Below, piece by piece: positions 49,944 through 59,278 of a stretch of 64,000 nucleotides of DNA (position 1 is its first letter; every line of letters begins with the position of its first letter). The notes beneath the pieces are model-generated. The model did not search any database. It saw only the letters and a program-made list of their open reading frames with translations, and was not told where the DNA came from. The stretch is from Phycisphaerales bacterium. GTDB taxonomy: Bacteria; Planctomycetota; Phycisphaerae; Phycisphaerales; SM1A02. A program made the translations under genes and the position numbers. The DNA is taken from the NCBI GenBank assembly GCA_029245245.1, contig JAQWPT010000007.1:41942-105941 (forward strand). The letters are read 5' to 3'.

Positions 49944-50870
49944 TCAGGCCAGGGGGTGCGCTCGAAGCGTGGCGGTTCGACTCCGTCGATTGGCTCGTTC
50001 CTCCTGGGCCGAGGCCCGGACCGGGCCCTTGGTGAGGAGGGTGACGAGTGTCCGCCGCGCCAGGTCCGCGAAGGCCTTCTTCACCGGGCGATCCTCGAGG
50101 CTGTGGAAGCTGATGATGCCGATCCTGGCACCGCTGTTCAGCCATCCGCTGGAGGCCGTGGCCTCCGCCCCGTGGTTGATGGCAGCCAGGAGTGCATCCA
50201 AGGCCACCAGTTCGTCGTTGACCGCGATCCGCAGAGCCATGAAGGTCCGGGTCGCGGGATCCATTCGAGCCGTCGCCGCCCGGCGACCATATGCTTCGCG
50301 AACAATTTGCGTCAACTGTCCCGTTAATTCAATCGGTTGCTCGTCGCGGGCCCGTACAACTTTTTGGGCGATCCGATTGGCAAGTGGCTCCTCACCGAAC
50401 TCCCTGATCAGTTCCGCCAGTTCCTCTTCGGAGGTCATTTTGAGCAGTTGGGCGGCGGTTTGGCCCCGGCTGGTGTCAAATCGCATGTCCAGTGGACCAT
50501 CCTGCTGGAAACTCATTCCCCGGTCGGGATCGTCCATCTGGGACGATGCGAACCCGAGATCAGCCAGGACGGCATCGGCACGCAGCTCCAGGTCCTCCAG
50601 GTGACGGTGGACGAGCCCAAAACTGCCATGCACTGCGTGGACGGTCGGGTGGGGCCCGGGCATGGCCTCGATCCGCTCCCGGGCCGTTTGGAGGTTGGCG
50701 GCATCCAGATCGATCAGTACGAGGGTTCCATCGGGGCCGATCGCCTCGGCCATGGCCTCTGCGTGGCCACCTCGTCCGGCGGTGCAGTCCACGACCGTCT
50801 CGCCCGGCCGTGGGCTGAGCAGGCAACGGCATTCCTCGAGGAGGACCGGGATGTGGCTGGGCTTTGGCAT
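49944..50870 (-). CDS. rsmH: 16S rRNA m4C1402 methyltransferase RsmH (MraW)
   Basis: A 308-residue methyltransferase. HIPVLLEE, VVDCTAGRGGHAEAM (SAM site), LADLGFASSQMDDPDRGMSF and IISFHSLEDRPVK are the MraW signatures. It methylates N4 of C1402 in 16S rRNA and usually heads the division/cell-wall cluster after mraZ. Here mraZ is absent; a DUF4190 gene diverges upstream. Downstream genes LysM, ftsL-like and ftsI are on the same strand, with a 131-nt gap after rsmH. Confidence 0.96.
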   Translation of the reverse strand: MPKPSHIPVLLEECRCLLSPRPGETVVDCTAGRGGHAEAMAEAIGPDGTLVLIDLDAANLQTARERIEAMPGPHPTVHAVHGSFGLVHRHLEDLELRADAVLADLGFASSQMDDPDRGMSFQQDGPLDMRFDTSRGQTAAQLLKMTSEEELAELIREFGEEPLANRIAQKVVRARDEQPIELTGQLTQIVREAYGRRAATARMDPATRTFMALRIAVNDELVALDALLAAINHGAEATASSGWLNSGARIGIISFHSLEDRPVKKAFADLARRTLVTLLTKGPVRASAQEERANRRSRTATLRAHPLA

Positions 50871-50894
50871 GATGAAGTGACTCTGGGATAGGAT
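50864..50894 (+). promoter_or_regulatory. Promoter of the DUF4190 gene, probably leaderless
   Basis: TTGGCA (50864-50869) matches the -35 consensus at 5 of 6 positions and TAGGAT (50889-50894) is a fair -10; the spacer is 19 nt. The -10 ends exactly 6 nt before ATG 50901. The AGGA inside the -10 could alternatively serve as a ribosome site if transcription starts further upstream. Confidence 0.45.
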
Positions 50895-50900
50895 ACGACC

Positions 50901-51230
50901 ATGGAAGGTGATACGAATCAGAATCCTGCCCCAGTGGCACCGGTGAGGGTCATCTCACCATCGGCAACCCCGGCACTGGTGCTGGGCATCCTGAGCCTGG
51001 TCCTCGGTGGCTGCTTCATCATCGGGCTGGTGCTGGGGATCATCGGCCTCGTTCACGCTCGCAAGGGTGCTCGGGAACTGGCCGCGTACCCGGAATACGA
51101 GGGTGCAGGGCTGATCACTGCAGGCCGGGTCTGCAGCATCATCGGGATCATTCTCGGAGGACTGCAGGCAGTCTTCTGGTTGGCCTACCTGGGGTTCATC
51201 CTCGTGCTGGTGATTCTTGGAAGTATTTGA
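50901..51230 (+). CDS. DUF4190-domain membrane protein
   Basis: A 109-residue protein. After a polar N-terminus of about 22 residues come two long hydrophobic segments (LVLGILSLVLGGCFIIGLVL and a C-terminal pair around SIIGIILGGLQAVFWLAYLG). The ALVLGILSLV..GLVLGIIGLVHARKGARE..GLITAGRVCSIIGI pattern is DUF4190. Function unknown. It diverges from rsmH and converges on sucB, ending 12 nt from its stop. Confidence 0.8.
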   Translation: MEGDTNQNPAPVAPVRVISPSATPALVLGILSLVLGGCFIIGLVLGIIGLVHARKGARELAAYPEYEGAGLITAGRVCSIIGIILGGLQAVFWLAYLGFILVLVILGSI

Positions 51231-51242
51231 ATCGGTTCCTGA

Positions 51243-52478
51243 TCACATGTCCAGCAGCAGACGCTCGGGGTGCTCGATGCACTGCTTGAGGTGCACGAGG
51301 AACCCGACGGCCTCGGATCCATCCACGATGCGGTGGTCGTAACTCAGGGCGAGGTACATCATCGGTCGCAGCACGATCTGCCCCGCGTTGTCCGGATCCT
51401 CGATGGGCCGGTTCTGGATCCGATGCAGGCCGAGGATCCCGGACTGTGGCGGATTGAGAATCGGGGTCGAGAGCATTGAACCGTAGACACCGCCATTGGA
51501 GATCGTGAAGGTGCCCCCGGTCATCTCGTCGATGCCCAGTCGTCCTTCGCGGGCCCGGCCGGCGAGTTCGAGGATCGATGATTCGATCTCGGAGAAGGAC
51601 CTGCGGTCGGCATTGCGAATCACGGGAACGACCAGGCCCTTGTCCGTTCCGACGGCCACGGACATGTCCACGTAGTCGTGTTCGACGATCTCGTCGCCGT
51701 CGATGAACGCGTTGACGAGCGGGTATTTGTTCAGGGCGGCCACCGCGGCCTTGATGAAGAAGGACATGAAGCCGAGTTTCACCCCGAAGCGATCGTTGAA
51801 CTCCTCCTTGTGGGCTTTGCGGAGTTCGATCACGTGCGACATGTCCGCCTCGTTGAAGGTCGTGAGCATGGCGGCGGTTCGTTGGGCGTGCACGAGGCGT
51901 TCGGCGATGCGCTGGCGAAGCTTGGACATGCGAACGCGTCGTTCGCCGCGTTGCAGCACGCCGTCACCGGCGGTGATGATGGGCTCCGAAGACGCTGCGG
52001 AGGCCGGGCTGGCCGAGAGCACGTCGGACTTGGTGATCTTGCCATGGAGGCCGGTGCCGGGCACGGATCCGATGTCCACGCCGCGGCCCTGGGCGACCTT
52101 GCGGGCCAGTGGGGTGACGCGGAGTGGTGACGCAGCCTCGGTCGCATTCTCCACCTGCGCGGCGGGCGTCGAGATCGGTTCGGCGGGAGGTTCGGCGGGA
52201 GGTTCGGCCGGTTCCGGCGCGGGATCGCCGGCGGGCTTGGCGGCATCGCTGTCGACAGCTCCGATGGTGGCTCCGATGGGCAGGTCAGTGCCTTCGGTTT
52301 CGGTGATGTGGAGGATGCCCGCCACGGGCGATGGGAACTCCTGGGTGACCTTGTCGGACTCGATCTCCACGAGCAGTTCGTCTTTCTCGACCCAGTCGCC
52401 CTCGGACCGGTGCCAGCGGCCGAGCCGGACTTCGGTGATCGATTCGCCGAGGCTTGGGATGACGATGTCGACGGCCAT
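51243..52478 (-). CDS. sucB: 2-oxoglutarate dehydrogenase E2, dihydrolipoamide succinyltransferase
   Basis: A 411-residue E2. The lipoyl domain has the lipoylated Lys in [10 protein letters not shown], typical of SucB rather than PdhC. A short [12 protein letters not shown] linker, a subunit-binding domain ([26 protein letters not shown]) and the catalytic domain ending [15 protein letters not shown] follow. It transfers succinyl groups to CoA in the TCA cycle. It lies 18 nt downstream of sucA. No lpd gene is nearby. Confidence 0.95.
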   Translation of the reverse strand: MAVDIVIPSLGESITEVRLGRWHRSEGDWVEKDELLVEIESDKVTQEFPSPVAGILHITETEGTDLPIGATIGAVDSDAAKPAGDPAPEPAEPPAEPPAEPISTPAAQVENATEAASPLRVTPLARKVAQGRGVDIGSVPGTGLHGKITKSDVLSASPASAASSEPIITAGDGVLQRGERRVRMSKLRQRIAERLVHAQRTAAMLTTFNEADMSHVIELRKAHKEEFNDRFGVKLGFMSFFIKAAVAALNKYPLVNAFIDGDEIVEHDYVDMSVAVGTDKGLVVPVIRNADRRSFSEIESSILELAGRAREGRLGIDEMTGGTFTISNGGVYGSMLSTPILNPPQSGILGLHRIQNRPIEDPDNAGQIVLRPMMYLALSYDHRIVDGSEAVGFLVHLKQCIEHPERLLLDM

Positions 52479-52496
52479 GGGAAAGGTGCTCCGGGG

Positions 52497-55337
52497 TCAG
52501 CTGCTGGCGATGCTTGCGGGATCGATGCCGATGGCTTCCACCACGAGTCGATGCTGCTCGGCGGCATGCATCTTGGTGGACGCGACGGCGGGTGAATCGT
52601 TGTCGGGGCGACCGACGTAGTGCAGCGGCACGTCGAGTCGCTCCGTGAACTGCTCGTTGATGTAGGTCCATGCGCCCATGTTCCGCGGCTCCTCCTGGAC
52701 CCAGGTGAGTTTACGCACTCCATCGTAGCGGTTGAGAATGGCCCGGACGTCTTCGATGGGGAAGGGATGCAATTGCTCGATGCGGACGATGGCGGCATGA
52801 CCGGCTTCCACCTTCTCGCGGTGGGCGGCAAGGTCGTAGTACACCTTCCCGGTGCAGAAGAGCACCCGGTCGACGGACGCGGGGTCGTGGACCGACGGGT
52901 CGTCGAGCACGTGTCGGAAGCCGTGCTGCTCGAAGTCGGCCACGGGAGATCGGGCGGCCGGGTGGCGAAGCAGGCTCTTGGGTGTGAACACGATCAGCGG
53001 CTTGCGGAAGTTCCGCTTCATCTGTCGACGCAGCAGATGGAAGATCTGGGCCGGCGTGGTCGGGTTGGCGGCTTCCAGGTTGTCGTTGGCGGCCAGTTGC
53101 AGGAATCGCTCGATCCTGGCCGAGGAATGTTCCGGTCCCTGTCCCTCGTACCCGTGGGGCAGCAGCATGGTCAACCCGCTGTGGCGGTCCCACTTGCGTG
53201 CCGCCGAGGCGATGAACTGGTCGAAGAACACCTGCCCGGCATTGGCGAAATCACCGAACTGTGCTTCCCAGATCACGAGCATGGTGGGATCGCCCAGCGA
53301 GTAGCCGTACTCGAATCCTATGCAGCCGCCCTCGGTGACGGGGCTGTTGTGGATGCAGATCATGGCCTGTTCGTCATCGATGTGGTTGAGCCCGATGTAT
53401 TCCTCGCCGTGCTCGGCGTGGAACAGTCCCGCGTGCCGATGCGAGAAGGTGCCTCGCATCACGTCTTCGCCGGTGAGCCGGACGCTGGTTCCATCCAGCA
53501 GCAGCGTGCCGTAGGCGAGCAGTTCACCCATGGCCCAGTCCAGCGGTTCATCCTGCGTGATCGCGTTGCCTCGTTGATCAAGCAGTCGTTCGAGCTTGCG
53601 GTGGGGCGTGAATCCTTCGGGTACGGAGCCGATGGCCCTGGCCACGGTTTCCAGCCGTGCACGCGGGACCGCGGTGTCGACCTCGGTCCAGTCGTAGAAG
53701 GGGGAGAACCCACCCCAGGCGCTCTGGTCATCGAAGGCCGGCGGCGCCGGCTCCACCGGCTGCTCGCGGATCCGTTCCTGGGATTCGTCCATGAGGTTCT
53801 GGACGCGATGATTGGCCGACTCGTACTCCTCCCGGGAGATGACGCCCTGGGCGAGCAGCGCGTCGGCATACTGTTCGACGACGGGAACCATCTCGCGGAT
53901 GACCTTGTACATGGCCGGTTGCGTGAAGGCTGGTTCATCGGTCTCGTTGTGTACGTACTTGCGGTAGCCATAGAGATCGATGAGTACGTCGCGTTGGAAT
54001 CGCTGTCGGAATTCGTAGGCCAGCAGCATGACGCGGACGCAGAGTTCCGGGTCGAATCCGTTGACATGGAACACCGGAATGTCGTAGGCACGGGCGATGT
54101 CCGAGCAGTAGGTGCCCGTGAACAGATCGATGGGTTCGGTGGTGAACCCGATCTGGTTGTTGATGATGATGTGGATGGTGCCACCGACGGTGTAGCCGGG
54201 CAGTTCCGAAAGGTTGAACGTCTCCTGCACGATGCCCTGCCCGGGCAGCGAGGCGTCCCCATGCATGAGCACGGGAATGCATCGGTCGCGTGCCTCGTCG
54301 TTGCGGATCCGCTGCTTGGCGCGGACGCGACCGAGGCTCACCGGGTGGCCCCATTCCAGGTGCGAAGGGTTGGAGGCCATGGCCAGGTGCACGGGACGGC
54401 CGGCATCGGTGACGATGTCGCTGCTGTAGCCACGGTGGTACTTCACATCACCGCCACCCTGAAGGAAGTCCTCCGCCCAGCTCTCTTCGAACTCGGTGAA
54501 GAGCTGTTCATAGCTCTTCTGGAGAATGTTCACGAGTACGTTGATTCGACCACGGTGGGCCATGCCGAAGGCGAATTCCTCGACTCCGTCGGCGGAACCG
54601 ATCGTAATGAGCTCGTTGAGCATGGGAATGAGCGAGTCGTTGCCCTCGAGGCTGAACCACTTCTTCCCGATGTAGCGACGCATGAGGAACTGCTCGAGCC
54701 CGGTGGCCTGGACCAGTTCCCGGAGGATGCGTTTTCGAATGTCGTCGTCGAGATCGGCTTCCAGGGGAATGCGTTCGATGCGATCGGTCAGCCACCGCTG
54801 CTGGTCGAGGTCCCGGATGTGCGAGATCTCCGCTCCGAGTCGGCCGCACCAACTGCGACGCAACTGCTCGGTGAGGGCGCCAAGCGTCGCGGGTCCGGGC
54901 AGTGGGAGGGTGCCGGCGTCCACGGGGGTCTCCGGGTCGACGGCATCGAGGCCGAGGGCCGCGAGTTCGAGTTCATCGGGAATCGGTGGTGCCGGTTTCA
55001 GCGGGTTCAGGTGCGCGCCGAGGTGCCCCAGGTTCCGGTGCCGTTCGATGAGCTGGTTGACCTTGACCTGCAGTTGACGGTTGTCACCGGACGGTGCGAA
55101 TGCGGCATGTGGGCTGCCGGGCACGCCGTCATCGGTCTCCTTGGCGGGGTCGGGCATGCGTTCCACGCCGAGTTGGAATCCCTCGAAGAACGGTTGCCAT
55201 TGGGCGTCGACCGATGTCGGATCCGCTGCCCATTGTTGGTACAGGTTCTCGACGTATGGCGCATTCCACCCGTTGATTGACGGTGCGGGACCGCGATCGG
55301 GAGTGGGGGAGCCGGGAGAAGGTGTCGAACCGCTCAT
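52497..55337 (-). CDS. sucA: 2-oxoglutarate dehydrogenase E1 component
   Basis: A 946-residue thiamine-diphosphate enzyme that decarboxylates 2-oxoglutarate. The N-terminal NAPYVENLYQQWAADPTSVDAQWQPFFEGF is the E1o-specific peptide that binds the complex. AHRGRINVLVNIL, HGDASLPGQGIVQETFNLS (TPP) and GGTIHIIINNQIGFTT are the expected motifs, and EEPRNMGAW near the end is standard. Length is normal. The sucA-sucB order with an 18-nt gap fits a two-gene operon. Together with korAB the cell has two routes for 2-oxoglutarate. Confidence 0.97.
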   Translation of the reverse strand: MSGSTPSPGSPTPDRGPAPSINGWNAPYVENLYQQWAADPTSVDAQWQPFFEGFQLGVERMPDPAKETDDGVPGSPHAAFAPSGDNRQLQVKVNQLIERHRNLGHLGAHLNPLKPAPPIPDELELAALGLDAVDPETPVDAGTLPLPGPATLGALTEQLRRSWCGRLGAEISHIRDLDQQRWLTDRIERIPLEADLDDDIRKRILRELVQATGLEQFLMRRYIGKKWFSLEGNDSLIPMLNELITIGSADGVEEFAFGMAHRGRINVLVNILQKSYEQLFTEFEESWAEDFLQGGGDVKYHRGYSSDIVTDAGRPVHLAMASNPSHLEWGHPVSLGRVRAKQRIRNDEARDRCIPVLMHGDASLPGQGIVQETFNLSELPGYTVGGTIHIIINNQIGFTTEPIDLFTGTYCSDIARAYDIPVFHVNGFDPELCVRVMLLAYEFRQRFQRDVLIDLYGYRKYVHNETDEPAFTQPAMYKVIREMVPVVEQYADALLAQGVISREEYESANHRVQNLMDESQERIREQPVEPAPPAFDDQSAWGGFSPFYDWTEVDTAVPRARLETVARAIGSVPEGFTPHRKLERLLDQRGNAITQDEPLDWAMGELLAYGTLLLDGTSVRLTGEDVMRGTFSHRHAGLFHAEHGEEYIGLNHIDDEQAMICIHNSPVTEGGCIGFEYGYSLGDPTMLVIWEAQFGDFANAGQVFFDQFIASAARKWDRHSGLTMLLPHGYEGQGPEHSSARIERFLQLAANDNLEAANPTTPAQIFHLLRRQMKRNFRKPLIVFTPKSLLRHPAARSPVADFEQHGFRHVLDDPSVHDPASVDRVLFCTGKVYYDLAAHREKVEAGHAAIVRIEQLHPFPIEDVRAILNRYDGVRKLTWVQEEPRNMGAWTYINEQFTERLDVPLHYVGRPDNDSPAVASTKMHAAEQHRLVVEAIGIDPASIASS

Positions 55338-55442
55338 GGGTGATTCAGCCGATGTGCACGCCGGATCGGGATCCCGACGCGATGACGGTGATCCCGGGAG
55401 TTCCGCATTCTACCCACTTGGCCGTCGATTGATTCAACCGGA

Positions 55443-57740
55443 TCACAGCAGGGACTGTGGATCCACATCGACGGCGATGCGACCAGCAGGTTCAAGCAGC
55501 AGTTGCTCACGGGCGGTGCTCAGCAGGGACTGGAGTCGGGAGGCCGAGGGGGCGATGACCTCGACCTGGAATCGGTAGGAATCGGCGATTCGGGCGATGG
55601 GGCAGGGAGCGGGGCCACGAACCTTGGTATCGGCCTCGGCCAGCCCACCCAACTGATCGGCGATCCGCTGGGCATCGGCTTCGCCTCGCTCACGGCGTGG
55701 ATCCCGGACGACGATCCGCCCCAGCCGACCGATGGGAGGCAGTCCCAGGGAATCCCGATCAGCCAGTTCCTGTTCGGCGAATGTCACGTAGTCATGGCTG
55801 GCGGCGAGGGTGATGGGGCGGGAGTCCGGGTCGAGGGTCTGTACCACGACGGTGCCGGCTGCACTGCCGCGACCGCAGCGGCCGGTGACCTGGCTGATCA
55901 ACTGGAAGGTCCGCTCCGCGGCTCGGAAGTCGGGCAGCCCTGCGGCGGTATCGGCATTGATCACACCTACGAGTCGGACTCCCGGCACGTCGAGTCCCTT
56001 GGCAATCATCTGGGTGCCCAGGAGCACCTTGGTACGACCGGCGGCGAAATCTCCGAGGGCTTCGTGGAAATCCTGCATGGAGCGCATGCTGTCGGAATCG
56101 ACGCGATGCAGTGATCCGGGCTCGCCCAGTTGCGGCCATCGATCCACGAGTTCCTTCTCGATCCGCTGTGTCCCCAGGCCCAGGCGAACGATGCCCCGGC
56201 TGCAATCCGGACAGGTGGCGGGAAGGCGGATCGCCGTTTCACAGTGATGGCAGCGTACGTAGCTTCCACTGCGGACTTCGCCGCTGCGGTGTTCGACCAT
56301 GGACACGTCGCAGTGCTCACATCGCAGGACCCAGCCGCAGGTCCGGTTGCTGCAGGTGATGTAACTGGAATACCCGCGCCGGTTCAACAGGAGCAGGATC
56401 TGGCCACCGAGATCGAGGGTGCGGTGAATGCCATGGCTCAGGGTGGGGCCGATCAACTCGTGGGCGTTGTCCTGCCGTCGACGTTCCTCGACCAGGTCGA
56501 CCACGCGGACCGAGGGCAGGGTCAGGCCCGGGGCCCGCTCCGGCAGTGCATGCAGCTGGGCCACGCCTCGGCGGGTTGCGTTCCACCAGCTTTCCAGGGC
56601 CGGGGTCGCGCTGCCAAGGACGATGGTGCAGCCGGCGAGTTGAGCGCGGCGGATGGCGACGTCACGGCCGTGGTATCGGGGCACCGTCTCCTGCTTGTAG
56701 GAGGCGTCATGCTCCTCGTCCACGACGATCAGGCGGAGCCGGGGAGTTGGAATGGGGGCGAAGACCGCGCTGCGGGCTCCGAGCACGATGTCCGCTTCGC
56801 CCGCTGCGGCCAGTGCCCACTGCTGGTGGCGCTGGGCGGCCGTGAGGCCGGAATGCAGGACTGCGACTCGCTTGTCGGGAAACCGCCCGATCAGTCGAGC
56901 CCCGGTCTGTGGTGTGAGGGCGATCTCCGGGACCAGGACCAGGGCGATCCCATCTTCGGCGAGGACCCGTTCGATGAGCCGGATGTAGACCTCGGTCTTT
57001 CCCGAGCCGGTGACACCATGGAGCAGGTGGGTCGAGAACCCTTCCCCGAGGTGCGTGCCAATGGCATCGATGACGCCCTGCTGCAGAGCGGTGGGCTCAT
57101 CGGGCACGAGTTCGCCGGGAGGAGGAGTGTGCCACTGGGCTTCGATCTCGGTGCGACGATGCTCGACGAGGTGCCCGTCGCGCAGCAGTCGATCGACGGG
57201 GCCGGTGGTCCGGATGCCGCTGAGTTGCTTGAGTCGATTCAGCTCCACGGGCCGCTGGTCCGTGGGAAGACCGAGGATGGTTTCAAGCACGGCCTTCTGC
57301 TTGGTGGTGGTGGCCTGTTCCCTGGAGACGCCGTCGGCAATGTCCAGGAGCCTCCGCTTGACCGTACCCACCCCACGTCGCACTGCAGCGGGAAGCATGG
57401 CCGAGACCGTCAGGCCCAGCGGGGCCTGGTAGTACCTGGCCACCCACTGGGCGAGGGCCATCAATTCTGCCGGCAGTCCATGGGCCGAGCCATCCCGGCG
57501 GAGAATCCATTTCAGCGCGTCGGGGTCCCTGGAGCCGGGTGATTCGCTGCGATCGATGACGTACCCGGGGGTCGGGGCATCGCCTCGGCCGAGGGGAACC
57601 ATGACTCGTTCACCGGTTCCAAGGTCGGCCAGCTCCTCGGGCACGGCATAGGTCAGCCCGTCGGGGTAGCGATCAAAACCACGCTCCACGGCGATGCGTG
57701 CGTAGCCGGCATTGGTTTCCTGTGGAAAGAGCAGTGACAT
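55443..57740 (-). CDS. priA: Primosomal replication restart helicase PriA
   Basis: A 765-residue superfamily 2 DNA helicase. An N-terminal DNA-binding domain is followed by Walker A GVTGSGKTEVY, the DEEH Walker B box, and the zinc-binding domain with four CxxC-type pairs (CSNRTC, CEHC, CHHC, CPDC), all eight cysteines present. TQMIAKGLDVPGVRLVGVINAD and QVTGRCGRG are helicase motifs V and VI. PriA reloads the replisome at stalled forks. It diverges from carA. Confidence 0.97.
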   Translation of the reverse strand: MSLLFPQETNAGYARIAVERGFDRYPDGLTYAVPEELADLGTGERVMVPLGRGDAPTPGYVIDRSESPGSRDPDALKWILRRDGSAHGLPAELMALAQWVARYYQAPLGLTVSAMLPAAVRRGVGTVKRRLLDIADGVSREQATTTKQKAVLETILGLPTDQRPVELNRLKQLSGIRTTGPVDRLLRDGHLVEHRRTEIEAQWHTPPPGELVPDEPTALQQGVIDAIGTHLGEGFSTHLLHGVTGSGKTEVYIRLIERVLAEDGIALVLVPEIALTPQTGARLIGRFPDKRVAVLHSGLTAAQRHQQWALAAAGEADIVLGARSAVFAPIPTPRLRLIVVDEEHDASYKQETVPRYHGRDVAIRRAQLAGCTIVLGSATPALESWWNATRRGVAQLHALPERAPGLTLPSVRVVDLVEERRRQDNAHELIGPTLSHGIHRTLDLGGQILLLLNRRGYSSYITCSNRTCGWVLRCEHCDVSMVEHRSGEVRSGSYVRCHHCETAIRLPATCPDCSRGIVRLGLGTQRIEKELVDRWPQLGEPGSLHRVDSDSMRSMQDFHEALGDFAAGRTKVLLGTQMIAKGLDVPGVRLVGVINADTAAGLPDFRAAERTFQLISQVTGRCGRGSAAGTVVVQTLDPDSRPITLAASHDYVTFAEQELADRDSLGLPPIGRLGRIVVRDPRRERGEADAQRIADQLGGLAEADTKVRGPAPCPIARIADSYRFQVEVIAPSASRLQSLLSTAREQLLLEPAGRIAVDVDPQSLL

Positions 57741-57799
57741 CTCGGGAATACAGGATACGTTCCTGCCGCTCGGGGGTGCCCCTGCGGGCCTTCGTGCTG

Positions 57800-57805
57800 T
57801 AGAAT
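57800..57805 (+). promoter_or_regulatory. -10 box TAGAAT of carA
   Basis: TAGAAT is followed after exactly 6 nt by GTG 57812, and by ATG 57830 another 18 nt on. If transcription starts at 57812, the mRNA is leaderless for the GTG, or has an 18-nt leader with GAGG for the ATG. No clear -35 is seen. Confidence 0.4.
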
Positions 57806-57829
57806 GTTCACGTGCCCGAGGACGCGACC

Positions 57830-59032
57830 ATGGATGCTCGTCTCGTACTTGAGGACGGTTCCGTCTTCACGGGACGCTCGTTTTCAGGCCTGGATCATGC
57901 AAGTACGCCCTGCACGGGCTTCGGCGAAGTCGTGTTCAACACGGCGATGACCGGGTACCAGGAGGCCCTGACGGACCCCAGTTACCGCGGTCAGATCCTC
58001 GTCATGACGGCGACCCAGATCGGCAACTACGGGGTCAACAGCGTCGACGTCGAATCAGCGACTCCGCAGGTGGCCGGATTCATTGTTCGCGAGGCATCGC
58101 GGTTGGATTCGAATTACCGATCCGAGTCCATGCTTGGCCCCTGGCTGGCCGGGCACGGAATCCCGGTGCTTTCGAACATCGATACCCGGGCGCTGGTCCG
58201 CAGGCTTCGGGTCAAGGGCGTGATGCGAGGCGCGATGACCACCGATGCATCGCTGACAAACGAGCAGCTCCTGGAAGAGATCCGCAACTCTCCGGCGATG
58301 ACCGGCCGCAATCTCGCCTCGGAAGCGTCATCCGCCGTGGCGGGCCGCTGGTCAGAGGGACTGGTCCGGATCGCCCCGTCCCCCGAACCAAAGGATCTCG
58401 TGGCATCCCGTGCCATGCGAGTAGTGGCGATCGACTGTGGTGCCAAGCAGAACATCTATCGCCACCTCGTCGAACGAGGGTGCGAGGTCCATTTCCTGCC
58501 TTGGGACTGCACTGCCGAGCAGGTCCGGGCCCTGAAGCCAGACGGCCTGTTCGTGTCCAATGGCCCTGGTGACCCCGCGGCCGTAGAGCCCCTGATCAAG
58601 ACACTCAAGGAAGTCGCCGGGGAGGTTCCGACCTTCGGGATCTGCCTGGGCCACCAGTTGCTGGCCCTGGCCCTGGGGGCCACGACCTGGAAACTGCCTT
58701 TCGGCCACCGGGGAGCCAACCAGCCGGTGAGGAACCTGGAGACCGGCAAGGTCGAGATTACGAGCCAGAATCATGGATTCTGCGTGGATGGAGGCTCCCT
58801 GGAGGCCCAGGACTGCCTGGTCACGCATATCCACCTCAACGACCGCACGGTGGCGGGTTTCCGCCACGTGACAAAGCCCATCTTTGCCGTCCAGTACCAC
58901 CCCGAGGCCTCTCCCGGGCCCCACGATGCCGCCTACCTGTTTGACCAGTTCGTGGATCTCATGGGGGGTGATCATGGTGCGAGGAGCCTCCCTGGAGACT
59001 CTGCCCAAGCTTCCTCGACGGTCGAGGCCTGA
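57830..59032 (+). CDS. carA: Carbamoyl-phosphate synthase small subunit (glutamine amidotransferase)
   Basis: A 400-residue subunit that hydrolyses glutamine and channels ammonia to CarB for arginine and pyrimidine synthesis. The N-terminal CarA domain (LVLEDGSVFTGRSF, GFGEVVFNTAMTGYQEALTDPSY) is followed by a class I amidotransferase domain with the nucleophile Cys in GICLGHQLLALALG and the QYHPEASPGPHD His-Glu pair. ATG 57830 with GAGG 8 nt upstream matches the family N-terminus; GTG 57812 (six residues more) is the alternative suggested by the promoter spacing. carB is not adjacent. Confidence 0.95.
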   Translation: MDARLVLEDGSVFTGRSFSGLDHASTPCTGFGEVVFNTAMTGYQEALTDPSYRGQILVMTATQIGNYGVNSVDVESATPQVAGFIVREASRLDSNYRSESMLGPWLAGHGIPVLSNIDTRALVRRLRVKGVMRGAMTTDASLTNEQLLEEIRNSPAMTGRNLASEASSAVAGRWSEGLVRIAPSPEPKDLVASRAMRVVAIDCGAKQNIYRHLVERGCEVHFLPWDCTAEQVRALKPDGLFVSNGPGDPAAVEPLIKTLKEVAGEVPTFGICLGHQLLALALGATTWKLPFGHRGANQPVRNLETGKVEITSQNHGFCVDGGSLEAQDCLVTHIHLNDRTVAGFRHVTKPIFAVQYHPEASPGPHDAAYLFDQFVDLMGGDHGARSLPGDSAQASSTVEA

Positions 59033-59278
59033 TGGCCTCCGGGCCTGGCCGCCTCCCCCCCGGAACGATATGAAAAACCGCGATCGCGGAAGGGTCGGCT
59101 CCTTGCGGTGGGCCTCTCATGCGGGGTAGACTTCGGGCTTCCCGCGGCCAAGATCGCGGGTCGAGATCCGCTACCGCGGACTCGGATGAGCCCTGAATTG
59201 CCTGGGCCGGCCCCGATCCGGCCCGGCTGTGCACAAGTCCCTGTTCACCATCGTGTGGACATGCCTCGGGAGAGTCGA

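Noticed and set aside
52620..55280. Very long open frame (about 886 codons) antisense to sucA
   Set aside because: High-GC codon bias of sucA keeps the opposite strand open; the translation has no recognisable domain, while sucA is unmistakable.
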